A stretch of 64,000 nt of DNA from Asparagopsis taxiformis (lineage: Eukaryota > Rhodophyta > Florideophyceae > Bonnemaisoniales > Bonnemaisoniaceae): positions 28,574 through 92,573 of the forward strand of contig JALQPE010002020.1 in NCBI GenBank assembly GCA_030407315.1, written 5' to 3'. This document shows positions 10,802 through 21,209 of the stretch, in pieces (the first letter of the stretch is position 1; each line of letters begins with the position of its first letter). The position numbers were made by a program, and so were the translations under genes. A model generated the notes under the pieces. That model had not been told where the DNA came from, did no database searches, and was given only the letters and a program-made list of their open reading frames with translations.

Positions 10802-12647
10802 CTCCCGAACTGCCGCCGGGCTCGGCGGACGCGCGAACTAAGGCAGCCATCTACGCCGACCGCCGACTAAGTGGGCCACGCCCCGCGGAAAGCCCTAATG
10901 TGTAGATAGCTACACGCACCGACACATCACCGATACGCTGCGGTCGACGCCGAGGGCGTCCGCAGTTAACCTTATCGCGCAAGGATGCCGCTGCTACCAC
11001 CGCCACCGATTGCGCGCGCAAGACGTCAGGAAGCGCAACCGTTAACGTGGCGCCGCGCAATTGCCCGTCACGCAACGCCAAGCGAACACGCCGCGTTCCG
11101 CTGGGGTGTCATGCTAATCATAGCTAGCCTGAGGCCGTCAAATCGCGGAATGAGCTGGCGCCGTTCGTCGAGCGAAAGTGCGGATAGCGCATACACAACC
11201 GCCCAACAGGGGCACACGCGACTCCTATGCCACCCGCACCATTTACCCGCCTCTATGGACGCTCCTTCGTGTAAGGCCGCCCGGGCCTAGCGGCCGCGCC
11301 GCGCGAAGAAGAAGGAGAACGCACAAGAGACGTTGATGCACGTCGCGGGAGACACAGCAGTTGGCCCGGCAGCGCCGCTCGTTCGCCATGCGAAAGCCGG
11401 TGCTCGTCGACACGAAAGCATCAGCAACGGTCACCCTCACTAGAAGGATGGAGAGGGTCTCAAAACCCGCTCAGCCTGCCCACGCGTTCGTTCGGAATTC
11501 GCAATGCCACGCGCGCCGTTCTTCGCCGCGCCACGCAAGAGTTCTACGCTTACGTTGTGTTATTTTCGTGACGATCCGCCGCGCGCCTACCGACCCACCG
11601 CACTCGGGCTCTAGAACGCTTCATGAAACCTGTACGAGTCTGGTTACCAGCGGGCGTTCTATTGACTCTGGATGGTGGAGCGAGCTGGAATCAGCGATGA
11701 GTTTTCGCGCGAAAACGGGGAACGACGTTGGAATCAAGCGTGGGGCTGGCCCGGCTGGTCAACAGTGTAGCCGTCCCATGGAAATTGCCCCATTGGGAAA
11801 TTACTAGGAGTAGTGACAGCCGCATTGCGCCGCCGTCCAGCCTACTCCCGCGCCGTGACGAAACGTCCCCTGCTGTCGCCTTTTGATTGGGCGACGACAC
11901 ACGCCGACTACCGCGAGGCGCGCGAGCTTGGTGGAAAGACGCAATCCCCTGGAAGGACGCGGGTCTCCACTGGGAATATAGCGGCACCCACGTGCACGCT
12001 TACCCCTCTCCAGCGGAAGCGAAATGGACGAGAGAGGCTCCTAGAAGATGTAATCCCGCTTACGCCTCCTAATAACACCAGCAGCCCCGTTTTAGACGCG
12101 ATAGTTGCGTGCGCCACGACCGACCCGCGTCCATCCGAAGCGAGCAAACGAGCGACCACGTGAGCGAGGAACCAATACGCGACGCAAACGAACACCTGCC
12201 ATGGCGTCAGACGAATGCGCTGCGAACTAACCGCCGACGAAAGACGCTGCATACGACGAACCGACGAAGCGCATACGCCCCGACAAAGTTCCCTCGGACG
12301 CGCTGTCCTCTCCCTAACCCTTCTTTCGCCCCCGTACCCCCATCCGCACTTTGCAGCATACGCGCCACACCTTCGCACGCGCCCGTAGGACGTCGTCGTC
12401 CGCGTGTCCCCCGAGCGCCGACGTGATCACCCAGCAAACACGGCCTCAAACGTTGGACGCGCACGCCGCGGCGGCCGAAGCCCATTATGACGCGGCAACC
12501 GCCCCATATGTTCGACCGTGCGCCGAGGCAAACGAGAAGCTACAAGGCGTGTACCCAGGAGGAAAGGCGACTTAGAACAGGAAAGGCAAGGATACGTTTA
12601 TTTGAGGTAGCCTGGAACGTCAGCGAGGGATGTACGGATGATAACGA
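10802..12647. other. GC-rich non-coding interval of the gypsy element
   Basis: About 1.85 kb with the base composition of the element. Short open frames occur in several frames, as expected at high GC, and none carries a domain signature. It separates the sense coding region from the 3' end of the antisense ORF, and probably holds both 3' UTRs. Confidence 0.5.
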
Positions 12648-15491
12648 CTACGGATTCGCATGCGCGTCGTCGTCGCGGCGCGTACGACGACTGGAAGTGC
12701 TTCCCACCGCATTGCGCGCGCGAGCACGGCTTGAGGCTGTGTCTGCTTGGTGACCGCGTCGACGCTCGGGATTCAACACCCGGACGACGCGCCCGCCTTG
12801 CACCCCGAGGCGCAAAGGCGGGATACTAGGAGGCGCCGACGTAGCCCCCGCAGCGCGAGAACGAGTCATTGGACGCGCGCCGCCGCGACCCACTCCAACA
12901 CCCCGCGCCGTCGATGTCGCTCCGGACGCCGTTTCATCCTGCATCGCCTCCTCTTGTAAACCGCTAACCGACTGCGTCTCGCCGTTAGACGCGACCACCC
13001 CATCCGACACAGCGGGCGACCGCTGAACCGAGTCGATGATATCACTCAGCGTAGCGCCAAGTCGATGCGTGCGCTCGATAGTGTTTTGAATCTGGCGGAC
13101 CGTCTCCTTCTCGCGCGCTTGATATTCGCGACGGACAGCCGCGACGCGCCCCTCGTCCCGCTTACGCTCGTCAGCAAGGCTAGCATTGGCAGCTGCAAGC
13201 GCACGCTCCGCCGTTTCTTGAGCCGCATTCGCAGCTTCGCACTTAGTTTGCAGCGCCGTAATCATCGCCCGATTGCCGTCGACCTCGCCTTGATGCGCCG
13301 CCGTGCGTTCTTGAAGAACCCGAACTTCGTGACGAAGATGATCCAGCCGCGCCGCGTCTTCGCCGGCCTTCCTCACCAACGCCTCGTCATGTACGCGCGC
13401 ATCTTGAAGAGCCCTTTCGGCTTTACGCTGCGACGCTAACGCCTCAGCGCGGATCTTGGTTGCCTCTGCGACGCGCGCTAGAGCGTCATCACGAGCCTGA
13501 GCTACTACGGTCACTCGCGACAGGGCCTCGTCGCGGCTCCTTTCGATCGATTCCAGACGCGACGCCACTTCTTCACGAGCCCGTTCGGATGCCGCGGCAC
13601 GCGACAAGGCATCATCACGCTCTCGTTCGGCGCCGCACAGCTGTCGTCGTAACGCGCGAACGCCCGTTTCGTCCGTCGATACGCCTGCCTCTGCGACGAC
13701 TATTGCCGTGCTCGGACCGGCTCCCCCGGACGCCACAACCTCGCCCGCCGCTGTAGCATCGTCTGAAGCCCGGTTCGCGCCTTTCAGCGCTTGTAACTCG
13801 TTATAGACCTTGACGTATTCCGCGCGCAGCGCCGCGTCGAGCTGAGTGACGTCAATCGGCGCGCGAGGAGCCTCGGAGAATAGTGAATAGCGACCATCGC
13901 GGAAGCGTCGTCGCTCGATAGCTAACAACGCCGCCATGCCAAGGTACTGTGCGTACTCTCGCGAGTCAGTCGCACGCATGACGTGTAATTCGTTGGAAGA
14001 TAACGCCGATAACACGGAATCGATAGTCACGACGTCGCCCGCCTCTAAGTTCGCGAACGCATCGCGCGACGGGTTGCGTGGGGACTTCAGAAGGATGTGT
14101 GGAATTTCGGTATGGCGATGTACGCCCAGCGCGCCATGCGACCAATCGACAGCGCCACGTTCTGCGTTCCAAGGCAGCCATTGACCGCCCTCCCTGAGAT
14201 CGACGCCCGGCGCTACTTCGAAGACGGGAGTCTCGTCCCACGCGCAAGAGCGGTGCTCCCGTAGAAGGCTTTCTAGGTGCGCCGTTGAATACGTGCCGCC
14301 GCGTACAACCGCCGATGCGCCGATACGTTCGATGCCCGCGATAAGTTGGTCGCTCAGTCGCAAGATGCGCCGCTCGACGTACGCAACGTGCAACCAAGCG
14401 GCAGCGACCATTACGACCCATTCGCTGAGGGCTATCGCCCAGAAATACGAGCGTGTTTCAACAGAGACGTTCAGACCGAGCAAGACCGACGGCGCGTAGT
14501 GGAAAACACAAGGGAGCGGCACTGACAACGACTCGGGAGCCTCGGGCCAGTCACGCGCGTCGTAGCGCGAGAAGAACGCGCCGACGCGGTCTTCCGGGAA
14601 TTCGCGAAACTCGACGTCGCGATATGTAACAAAGTAGCCGCGCGATTGACGCAAGCGCAATTCACGGCGCGATTCAGACCGCATGGCCGATTCCAGGAAC
14701 CACGGCACGCTGGTCTCGCCTTCGTTATCGACGTCGTTCCACAGCACGCCGCTGTCTAACAGGAAGCCGGCACTGGGCGCTGCCGCCCAAGGGTCAATGT
14801 GGACAAACTCGTCGCGGCGCATGGTACGAAGTTTGGCCAAGTGGCGCACGAGTCGCTCGTCAGCCGCATCCTCTAAGAAATACGCGTCGCAGGGCAAGTT
14901 CGCCGGCACAGCCAGGTCGCAAAGCGCAGCGTCGCGTCGCGCATCCCACACCGACTGCGCGTTTCGATGGCCAGGCAACACGGCGTACCGGTTAACGTCG
15001 GCAATGCGGTCCCAGAGGAAGCGGCGCGGATAGAACTGAAGGCGACTGAGCTCCGACCAGGTCGGGAGCGTGCGAGGAAGGAAGCGGAACGCCACGGGAT
15101 CGTCGTACCGCACGCGAGGCGCCGGAGCGGGAGCGTTCTGCGCGGCCGAAGGAAGTGAGACCGACGCAGGCGGGGGAACAGAACGAAGAAGGATGCCAGT
15201 GCCCGAGCGAGTCCCGGTCGCGGAAGTTGGCGTCACGGTAGCGTCCACGGTCGCGACGACGTCGGATAGCGTAGCGCCGTCACCCCCGCGTGCGCTCGAC
15301 GATGCCGGCGCACCCGCGTTTGAGGAGGAGGCCTGCGCCATGGACATGTAATAAGGGCTCTCGGGGCTCGACGGAAAAGGAATCGAAACGCGCGCAGTGG
15401 ACGGAGAAGCATGGGGCGCAGGCACAGTTTCGTTGCCAGGAGGTGCGCCGGCTCGGAGCCAGCCGGGAAGCGAATCGTTGTCTTGCGCCAT
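12648..15491 (-). CDS. antisense ORF of the gypsy element, coiled-coil protein
   Basis: An open frame of about 947 codons on the minus strand, taking ATG at 15491 (MAQDNDSLPGW) rather than the upstream non-ATG extension. Roughly residues 1-120 are Pro/Ser/Ala-rich; 120-560 look globular; about 600-830 form a long charged coiled coil rich in ERxRDEAL-type heptads; the end is Arg-rich. No enzyme motif is recognised. It lies between the chromodomain and the putative 3' LTR, transcribed towards pol. Some plant Ty3/gypsy elements are known to carry antisense ORFs in this position; a Gag-like gene of a second, inverted element is the alternative. Its long uninterrupted frame and its distinct globular and coiled-coil segments argue that it is real. 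Confidence 0.6.
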   Translation of the reverse strand: MAQDNDSLPGWLRAGAPPGNETVPAPHASPSTARVSIPFPSSPESPYYMSMAQASSSNAGAPASSSARGGDGATLSDVVATVDATVTPTSATGTRSGTGILLRSVPPPASVSLPSAAQNAPAPAPRVRYDDPVAFRFLPRTLPTWSELSRLQFYPRRFLWDRIADVNRYAVLPGHRNAQSVWDARRDAALCDLAVPANLPCDAYFLEDAADERLVRHLAKLRTMRRDEFVHIDPWAAAPSAGFLLDSGVLWNDVDNEGETSVPWFLESAMRSESRRELRLRQSRGYFVTYRDVEFREFPEDRVGAFFSRYDARDWPEAPESLSVPLPCVFHYAPSVLLGLNVSVETRSYFWAIALSEWVVMVAAAWLHVAYVERRILRLSDQLIAGIERIGASAVVRGGTYSTAHLESLLREHRSCAWDETPVFEVAPGVDLREGGQWLPWNAERGAVDWSHGALGVHRHTEIPHILLKSPRNPSRDAFANLEAGDVVTIDSVLSALSSNELHVMRATDSREYAQYLGMAALLAIERRRFRDGRYSLFSEAPRAPIDVTQLDAALRAEYVKVYNELQALKGANRASDDATAAGEVVASGGAGPSTAIVVAEAGVSTDETGVRALRRQLCGAERERDDALSRAAASERAREEVASRLESIERSRDEALSRVTVVAQARDDALARVAEATKIRAEALASQRKAERALQDARVHDEALVRKAGEDAARLDHLRHEVRVLQERTAAHQGEVDGNRAMITALQTKCEAANAAQETAERALAAANASLADERKRDEGRVAAVRREYQAREKETVRQIQNTIERTHRLGATLSDIIDSVQRSPAVSDGVVASNGETQSVSGLQEEAMQDETASGATSTARGVGVGRGGARPMTRSRAAGATSAPPSIPPLRLGVQGGRVVRVLNPERRRGHQADTASSRARARNAVGSTSSRRTRRDDDAHANP

Positions 15492-15660
15492 CGGTAAACG
15501 AGCACGCGCACGACGGAGACGAGGAAGCGAGCGCGAATGGCACAATGGAACAGAGAGAAGGAAAGATGGAACAGAGAGAAGACGGAGGAAGAGAGCAGAG
15601 GAAGAACAGGATGATGATGCGCACGAGAGATGAAGCGCGAGGACGCGCTTCGAAGTTAGT

Positions 15661-15904
15661 CGGGGGGAGTGTGACGCAATTTATTTCGTCGACGCGCGCG
15701 CGTTCGCTGCGATTGCGTCGGGATGAATTCGCGTGCATCTATCTTAGTTAGTTAGTAAGCGAGCGTACGCGTGGCGTTTTGATTACGTGTCACGGAGCTT
15801 GGATGCGAACGCGTGCGCGCGTACGTTGCCACGAAACCGCGAGCCCGGCGCCACGTGTAGCGCGTTTTACGAATTTCCCTTTTTGGTGTTTTTATGACGA
15901 AAGT
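15661..15904 (+). repeat. polypurine tract and presumed 3' LTR remnant of gypsy element
   Basis: The purine run CGGGGGGAG (15661-15669) is followed by TGTGACGC, the typical PPT-LTR junction. The following 235 bp have no visible partner upstream. The segment ends where similarity to the copia leader begins (about 15905), so the LTR appears cut by that junction. Confidence 0.4.
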
Positions 15905-16159
15905 CTTTTTGCCGTGTTCTTCCTTCGCCACCGCGCAACCTCTGTCGACACCCGGCAACCTCTGTCGCCACTCGGCAACCTCTGTCGCCGCGCCGCACCT
16001 CTGTCGCCGCTCCGCGCCGACACTGTGTCATCCTGTCACTGACACTGACATCCTGTCATCCACGCTGTGTCACACTGACACTCTGTCATCTTGCCATCCG
16101 TCTCTCGGTCATCGTCATCAGGTGACATCATTCTTTTATCTGGGGTTAGCGTGCGAAGG

Positions 16160-16246
16160 AAAAAGTTTGGCCAGCGTCGCTGCTGGGACTCGAACCAAGG
16201 CTCTGTACATCCCCGTGGACCGTCCAACCGACTCGGCTACCGGGCC
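16160..16246 (-). ncRNA. tRNA-derived Pol III-like unit, antisense in copia leader
   Basis: On the minus strand the sequence has an A-box-like TAGCCGAGTCGG (16228-16239), a perfect B box GGTTCGAGTCC (16186-16196) and a TTTTT tract about 20 bp beyond. The D-arm and most of the T-arm can pair. The acceptor stem cannot, and the anticodon arm is poor, so it is not a functional tRNA. It recurs in copia-2. It could be a tRNA-derived insertion retained as an antisense Pol III promoter. Confidence 0.45.
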
Positions 16247-16426
16247 ACTCAAGGCCCAATTAGTGGAATCGACCTTTGCTTTTATATTGGCTAGTCTATA
16301 CCTTTCTCAACTCGGTCCTGCTCTTGTAAGACAGTGACCTTGTCCTGATCGGTATAGCGTTATAGCCTTTACATATCACCGAATAAACTCATCGAACGTT
16401 TGGTTTCATTGTCAACGGTTTCCACA

Positions 16427-16943
16427 AGTAAGTTTATACCTTTCACCTTTCGGTCTATTTCAAGGTTTAGACCTTAGTATTGATCGGTATAACTTCTAAC
16501 ACTCTTGTTCTCTTCTCTCTGCAGTGTCTAGCAGTGACGAAGACCGCGTGGAACCGCGCACCGACGAGCAGCCTCCCAGGCTTCGTCGCGAGGGGGAGTC
16601 TCTTCAAGACCGGGTCTTCCGCAAAGCCTACAGCATCGCCGAAAGGAGGGATAACAAGAAGAAGTACGCCGCTCACAAAAAGGCAAACCGCTCGAGGTGT
16701 CACCACTGCAACGTCTTTCTCAACTCCGCCGAGTCTAGAGTCGCACACTTCAGCGGCTCTAGACATAAGAAGACTATCGAACGCCTCAAGGAAGGTGGTC
16801 TCAAGGTCTGCAAGCCCTGCGGTGTCATCGTTCGCACCCAGAGCGAGTTCGACAACCACCTCCGCGGTAGTCGCCACCGTGGCATCGAGAAGACTCTCAA
16901 AGCCGCTAAAGCCTCTAGGGCTTCCTCCTCCTCCGATAAGTAG
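16427..16943 (+). CDS. two-finger U1-type zinc-finger protein of copia-1
   Basis: About 139 codons; the ATG is assembled by splicing (16427 joined to 16525), because the genomic frame opens with GTG after the acceptor AG. Two U1/matrin-type C2H2 fingers are visible: CHHCNVFLNSAESRVAHFSGSRH and CKPCGVIVRTQSEFDNHLRGSRH without the outer residues, each C-x2-C-x12-H-x5-H. Fingers of this kind typically bind double-stranded or structured RNA. The N-terminus is acidic, and the C-terminus is Lys/Ala/Ser-rich. The ORF precedes gag-pol by 183 nt and is not part of the standard copia gene set. It may act in packaging, splicing or translation of element RNA. Confidence 0.75.
16428..16524 (+). other. 97-nt leader intron of copia-1
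   Basis: Donor GTAAGT at 16428, branch-like CTTCTAAC near 16493-16500, pyrimidine tract and acceptor CTCTGCAG ending at 16524. Splicing joins an A at 16427 to TG at 16525 and creates the ATG of the zinc-finger ORF. Copia-2 has the same intron with the same length. Confidence 0.7.
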
Positions 16944-17126
16944 TACTCCTCTTCTCTAGACACAATAGAAATCTAGCTGATTTCTCTTTGATAAACCTTG
17001 TTTCTTGTTCTCCACTCATCTAGCTCTTAGCTAAAAGTCTTTATCCTATAGATCCCAGCTTGGTCCTAGACGACTATCGGTTGTCCACTTGGGAAGGGTC
17101 GAACAGATAAGACATAATACAGAGCC

Positions 17127-20100
17127 ATGGAGAGCACTTCATCCGGCATTCGCATTGAAAAGCTGGACTACTCCAACTTCCACTCATGGAAGCAAAAGAT
17201 GGAGCTCATCCTCGGACACCGCGAGGTGGACGAAATGATCGATCCTGACCTACGTCCTCCACGCCCTGCAGACCAGGAAGCACTGTCCAAGTGGCTTCGC
17301 AAAGATAAGACTGCTCGGATGACCATCGGGATCACGTTGTCTGATGAGATGCTCAAGAACGTCTCACACACCACTACTGCTCTGGAAATGTGGCAGGAGA
17401 TCTGTAACGTGCACCAAAGGCACACTCTCCTAAACAAACTAGCTGCAAGGCGTGATTTCTATACTGCCACTATGAAGCTCGGTGAACAGATGCTCGTCTA
17501 CATTAATCGTGTTCGACAGATGGCCTCGGTTCTCAGCTCTATGGGCGTGATCATCGACGACAAGGAAATGGCTATGGCTGTCCTCAATGGCCTTCCTTCT
17601 TCCTTCCAGACACTCATTACTGCTCTTGATGCTATAGGTGATGAGGACCCTACATTCACCTTCGACAAAGTCCGAAGCCTCCTTCTTCAGGAGGAACGTA
17701 GAGCTTCTATTCTGAAACCTGGAAGCTCTTCTTCTGACTCGGCTGCACTATTATCTAGGTCTGGGAAACAGCCCGGCAGTAACCGAAAGAAATGCACTTA
17801 TTGCGGTCGTACCAACCACACTGAACCGTATTGTTGGCAAAAGTATGGCCGTCCATCCTTCTCTCGCCCTGCAAGGTCTAGACCTTCTGCTATGGTTACT
17901 CTCACCGATTCAGAAGGCAATCCTCCATCAAACACGGTTTCCGCGTCTACTTTCCATAATGATGAAGAGAGAGAGTATGTTTGCCTCATGTCAACTACTC
18001 CTGGATCTCTTCATACATCAACTTGGTACATAGACTCTGCTGCCACCTCTCACATGACCTTCGATCGATCCATGTTTGTTTCCTATAATGAAATAACACC
18101 GTTCTCCGTAACTCTGGGAGATAAGTCTACCTCAATGGCAGTCGGCCGTGGTGATGTTCGTTTAATGATCTCTCTATATGGGGAAATAAAACAGTGCATA
18201 CTTCGTGACGTCCTCCACGTTCCCTCTTTTGTATTTTCTCTCATCTCCGTCAGCACCCTCACTACTCGAGGCATATCGGTGCAGTTCAATAACAATACAG
18301 TCATCCTGACTCAGAACAACAAACCGATAGCCACTGGACGGAGAAGCAAGGGACTCTATGCCATTGATCTCTTCTCGTCAGAGGCCCCGAAAGACCATGT
18401 GCAGCAAACAGCCTGTGTGGCCTCGCTACAGCTCTGGCACGAGCGGCTGGGGCATGTCAACAAGTCCGGTATCTCACGCATGGAACAGCTATCTGCCGTG
18501 AAGGGCCTCCGAATCAAATCTCAGAAATCAGATGCAGGTGCCCCATGTGAAGGATGCATAACCGGCAAAATGCCCCGAGCAGCTATTCCAAAGCTCTCCG
18601 AAACGAGAGCATCTGAGCTACTCCAATTGGTTCACACAGATCTGGCAGGGCCGATGGAAGTACTCTCGAAAGGAGGAGCTCGATACTTTGTGACATTCAT
18701 CGATGACAAGTCCCGATGGCTAACGGTATACCCGCTCCACCGTAAGTCCGACTGTTTCGACTCCTTCCAGAGATTCCTGCGCATGGCTGAAACGCAAACT
18801 GGTTGTACACTCCGCCAACTACGCTCGGATGGAGGGGGAGAGTTCTTCTCAAACGACTTTACCTCCTTCCTCGACAGCAAAGGAATCAAACGTCAGACCA
18901 CCTGTGCATACACTCCGCAACAGAATGGTGTGGCAGAGAGAATGAACAGAACCCTCAAAGATCAAATTCGTGCCATGCTCCATCACAGCAGCACCCCATT
19001 CGAGTTCTGGGCAGAAGCACTCTCCTGTGCTGCCTACATTCGTAACCGTGTCACCAGCCGCTCCCTGCCAACTGGAAATACTCCGTATGAGATCTGGTAT
19101 GGTAGGAAACCGAGTATTGCTCATATGCGAACGTTCGGAAGTAGATGCTGGTACAAAACGCCTGATAAACTTCTTCAGACCCTTGATTTGCGGGCAAAGG
19201 AAGCAATTATGCTTGGATACGCAAGCTCCCAGAAAGCCTACAAACTATGGGACACAGCAAATGAAAAGGTCGTTGTGTCGCGAGACGTAGTGTTCGACGA
19301 GCTGCAGAAGAAGCGTTTACCATCTTCTGATACAGACTACAACAGCGTTGATGCTGCTCCTGAGTCCAATACTGAGCCACGGGATGGAGACGGCAAGTCT
19401 GGTCTCTCTACCAAACAGGATACTCCTCCTTCATCCCATTCGGACTCTGACTCTGACACCAACGCTCCACAACCTCAATCTCCTCCACCAACTCCCTCAG
19501 CATCTACTGATGAGTCTCTCCTTAACGCTCCGCGTAAATCTTCTCGATCTCGTAAACCTCCGGGTGAGTGGTGGAAAACAACTGCCCTTGTCTCCACTAC
19601 TGCTGATACCACTCCGGAACATCTTCTTACCTTCACTGAGGTGACCAAGGGGGAGGAGAAAGATCTCTGGATTGAGGCCATTCAGTCCGAGATGGATTCC
19701 CTCGAAGCAAATGGCACCTGGATTCTGGTCCCCCGCAGTGAAGCTCTCAACCTCCTCACTTCGAAGTGGGTCTTCAAACGCAAAGATGTTGTGAGTGAAA
19801 CTGGTGAGCACTCGATCAAACACAAAGCTCGACTCGTAACTCGAGGATTCCAGCAGAAGTACGGCATCGACTACTCCGAGACTTATGCCCCCGTTGTCCA
19901 GTTCTGTACTCTTCGCATGTTCTTTGCGCTCACTGTCCACCACGATTTGCACTGCGATCAAATGGACGTCAAAACAGCCTTTCTCTACGGAGATCTCGAG
20001 CTGGACATATTCATGGAGCAGCCGGAGGGATTCGTCGACTCGAAGCATCCAGACCATGTCTGCAAACTGCAAAAGGCTCTATACGGACTCAAACAAGCTC

Positions 20101-21209
20101 CGAGGCAGTGGCATGCTAAGATCGATGACTTTCTCATTTCACAGCTCGACTTCCAGAGCTCTCCGTACGATCCATGTTTCTACGTCAGGTATCGTGACGA
20201 CTCTATGATCATCATTGCACTATACGTCGACGATATTCTTCTTGCTTCAAGCAGTACAGATATGTTGGATGAGCTGAAAGCAGAGTTCAGCAAGCGTTTC
20301 GAGATGAAGGATTGTGGTAGAGCTCGGGTATGTCTTGGACTAGAGATTGCGCGCAACACCTCCAAAGGACTGCTACACTTGAATCAGTCCCGCTACGCTG
20401 AGAAGGTATTGGAACGGTTTGGAATGGAAAACGCAAGTCCCGTTGTTACGCCAATGCAAGCTCAGATCTCCGTCGCGGATACCGAAACTGAGCCCATCGA
20501 CTCTACGCTCTATCGCAGAGCAATTGGCAGCCTGATGTACCTAGCGGTGGGAACTCGCCCTGACATCGCATTTGCTGTTGGGAGACTTGCACAGTTCGTT
20601 GAGGCCCCGACAAAAGCTCTCTGGGTAGCCGTTAAACGTGTCCTACGCTACATCGCTGGTACACGGGACTTTGGCGTGATGTACAGAGCTACAGCAACAC
20701 TTGCACCAGTCGGGTACAGCGACTCGGACTGGGGCGGTTGTACTATCAACCGGAAGTCGACCAGTGGCTATGTCTTCAAGATGGCTGGAGGAGCGGTGAG
20801 CTGGAAGTCTCGTAAGCAAAGCTGCGTAGCCCAGTCTTCCTCAGAAGCAGAATACATGGCTCTCAGTGCAGCAGTGAAGGAGGCAATCTGGCTGAGAAAC
20901 ATCGTTGGTTTCAGCAGCAATACAGATCCTGCAGATCCTATCCTCATCAATGTGGATAATCAAGGATCTATCAAAATGGCTAGGAACGATGCTTCTGGAA
21001 CCCGCACAAAGCATATCGACATTCGGTATCACTTTGTCCGGGATTGCCTCCTCGAAGGGATGTTCGATATCGACTACTGTCCAACATCCGATATGGTAGC
21101 GGATGTCCTCACTAAGCCTCTGCAAAGGATTCAGTTCGTCAAGCTTCGTGAACTTATGGGGGTAACTACCAAATCATTAATCGAGAATGTCAAAGAGGGG
21201 GAGTGTTGA
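17127..21209 (+). CDS. gag-pol: Gag-Pol polyprotein of copia-1 (intact)
   Basis: A single 1360-codon ORF from ATG 17127 (CCATGG context). Order: Gag with a UBN2-like capsid region; CCHC knuckle CTYCGRTNHTEPYC near residue 225; protease DSAATSH near 303; pre-integrase zinc finger with H-x3-H and CEGC; integrase (LVHTDLAGPM, LRSDGGGEFF, NGVAERMNR); reverse transcriptase with LVTRGFQQKYGIDY, MDVKTAFLYG and YVDD; RNase H with YSDSDWGG and SSSEAEY. Integrase before RT identifies Ty1/copia. One uninterrupted frame fits copia biology. The stop lies a few bases inside the 3' LTR, just after the purine tract AAAGAGGGGGAG. Confidence 0.96.
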   Translation: MESTSSGIRIEKLDYSNFHSWKQKMELILGHREVDEMIDPDLRPPRPADQEALSKWLRKDKTARMTIGITLSDEMLKNVSHTTTALEMWQEICNVHQRHTLLNKLAARRDFYTATMKLGEQMLVYINRVRQMASVLSSMGVIIDDKEMAMAVLNGLPSSFQTLITALDAIGDEDPTFTFDKVRSLLLQEERRASILKPGSSSSDSAALLSRSGKQPGSNRKKCTYCGRTNHTEPYCWQKYGRPSFSRPARSRPSAMVTLTDSEGNPPSNTVSASTFHNDEEREYVCLMSTTPGSLHTSTWYIDSAATSHMTFDRSMFVSYNEITPFSVTLGDKSTSMAVGRGDVRLMISLYGEIKQCILRDVLHVPSFVFSLISVSTLTTRGISVQFNNNTVILTQNNKPIATGRRSKGLYAIDLFSSEAPKDHVQQTACVASLQLWHERLGHVNKSGISRMEQLSAVKGLRIKSQKSDAGAPCEGCITGKMPRAAIPKLSETRASELLQLVHTDLAGPMEVLSKGGARYFVTFIDDKSRWLTVYPLHRKSDCFDSFQRFLRMAETQTGCTLRQLRSDGGGEFFSNDFTSFLDSKGIKRQTTCAYTPQQNGVAERMNRTLKDQIRAMLHHSSTPFEFWAEALSCAAYIRNRVTSRSLPTGNTPYEIWYGRKPSIAHMRTFGSRCWYKTPDKLLQTLDLRAKEAIMLGYASSQKAYKLWDTANEKVVVSRDVVFDELQKKRLPSSDTDYNSVDAAPESNTEPRDGDGKSGLSTKQDTPPSSHSDSDSDTNAPQPQSPPPTPSASTDESLLNAPRKSSRSRKPPGEWWKTTALVSTTADTTPEHLLTFTEVTKGEEKDLWIEAIQSEMDSLEANGTWILVPRSEALNLLTSKWVFKRKDVVSETGEHSIKHKARLVTRGFQQKYGIDYSETYAPVVQFCTLRMFFALTVHHDLHCDQMDVKTAFLYGDLELDIFMEQPEGFVDSKHPDHVCKLQKALYGLKQAPRQWHAKIDDFLISQLDFQSSPYDPCFYVRYRDDSMIIIALYVDDILLASSSTDMLDELKAEFSKRFEMKDCGRARVCLGLEIARNTSKGLLHLNQSRYAEKVLERFGMENASPVVTPMQAQISVADTETEPIDSTLYRRAIGSLMYLAVGTRPDIAFAVGRLAQFVEAPTKALWVAVKRVLRYIAGTRDFGVMYRATATLAPVGYSDSDWGGCTINRKSTSGYVFKMAGGAVSWKSRKQSCVAQSSSEAEYMALSAAVKEAIWLRNIVGFSSNTDPADPILINVDNQGSIKMARNDASGTRTKHIDIRYHFVRDCLLEGMFDIDYCPTSDMVADVLTKPLQRIQFVKLRELMGVTTKSLIENVKEGEC

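Larger units (their letters stand above)
4149..15904 (+). mobile_element. Ty3/gypsy chromovirus, LTR ends not paired
   Basis: A sharply GC-rich block with gag (4564), pol (6579) in the order protease-RT-RNase H-integrase, and a chromodomain (10229-10801): the Ty3/gypsy chromovirus order. A purine tract, CGGGGGGAG, at 15661-15669 is followed by TG, as expected at the start of a 3' LTR. The 15670-15904 sequence does not recur near 4149-4563, so I cannot pair LTRs. One or both ends are probably truncated, the right one by the junction with the adjacent copia element. About 4.9 kb lie between the chromodomain and the purine tract, including a long antisense ORF. Confidence 0.65.

Noticed and set aside
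16160..16246. Functional tRNA gene
   Set aside because: A and B boxes are good, but the acceptor stem cannot form and the anticodon arm is poor.
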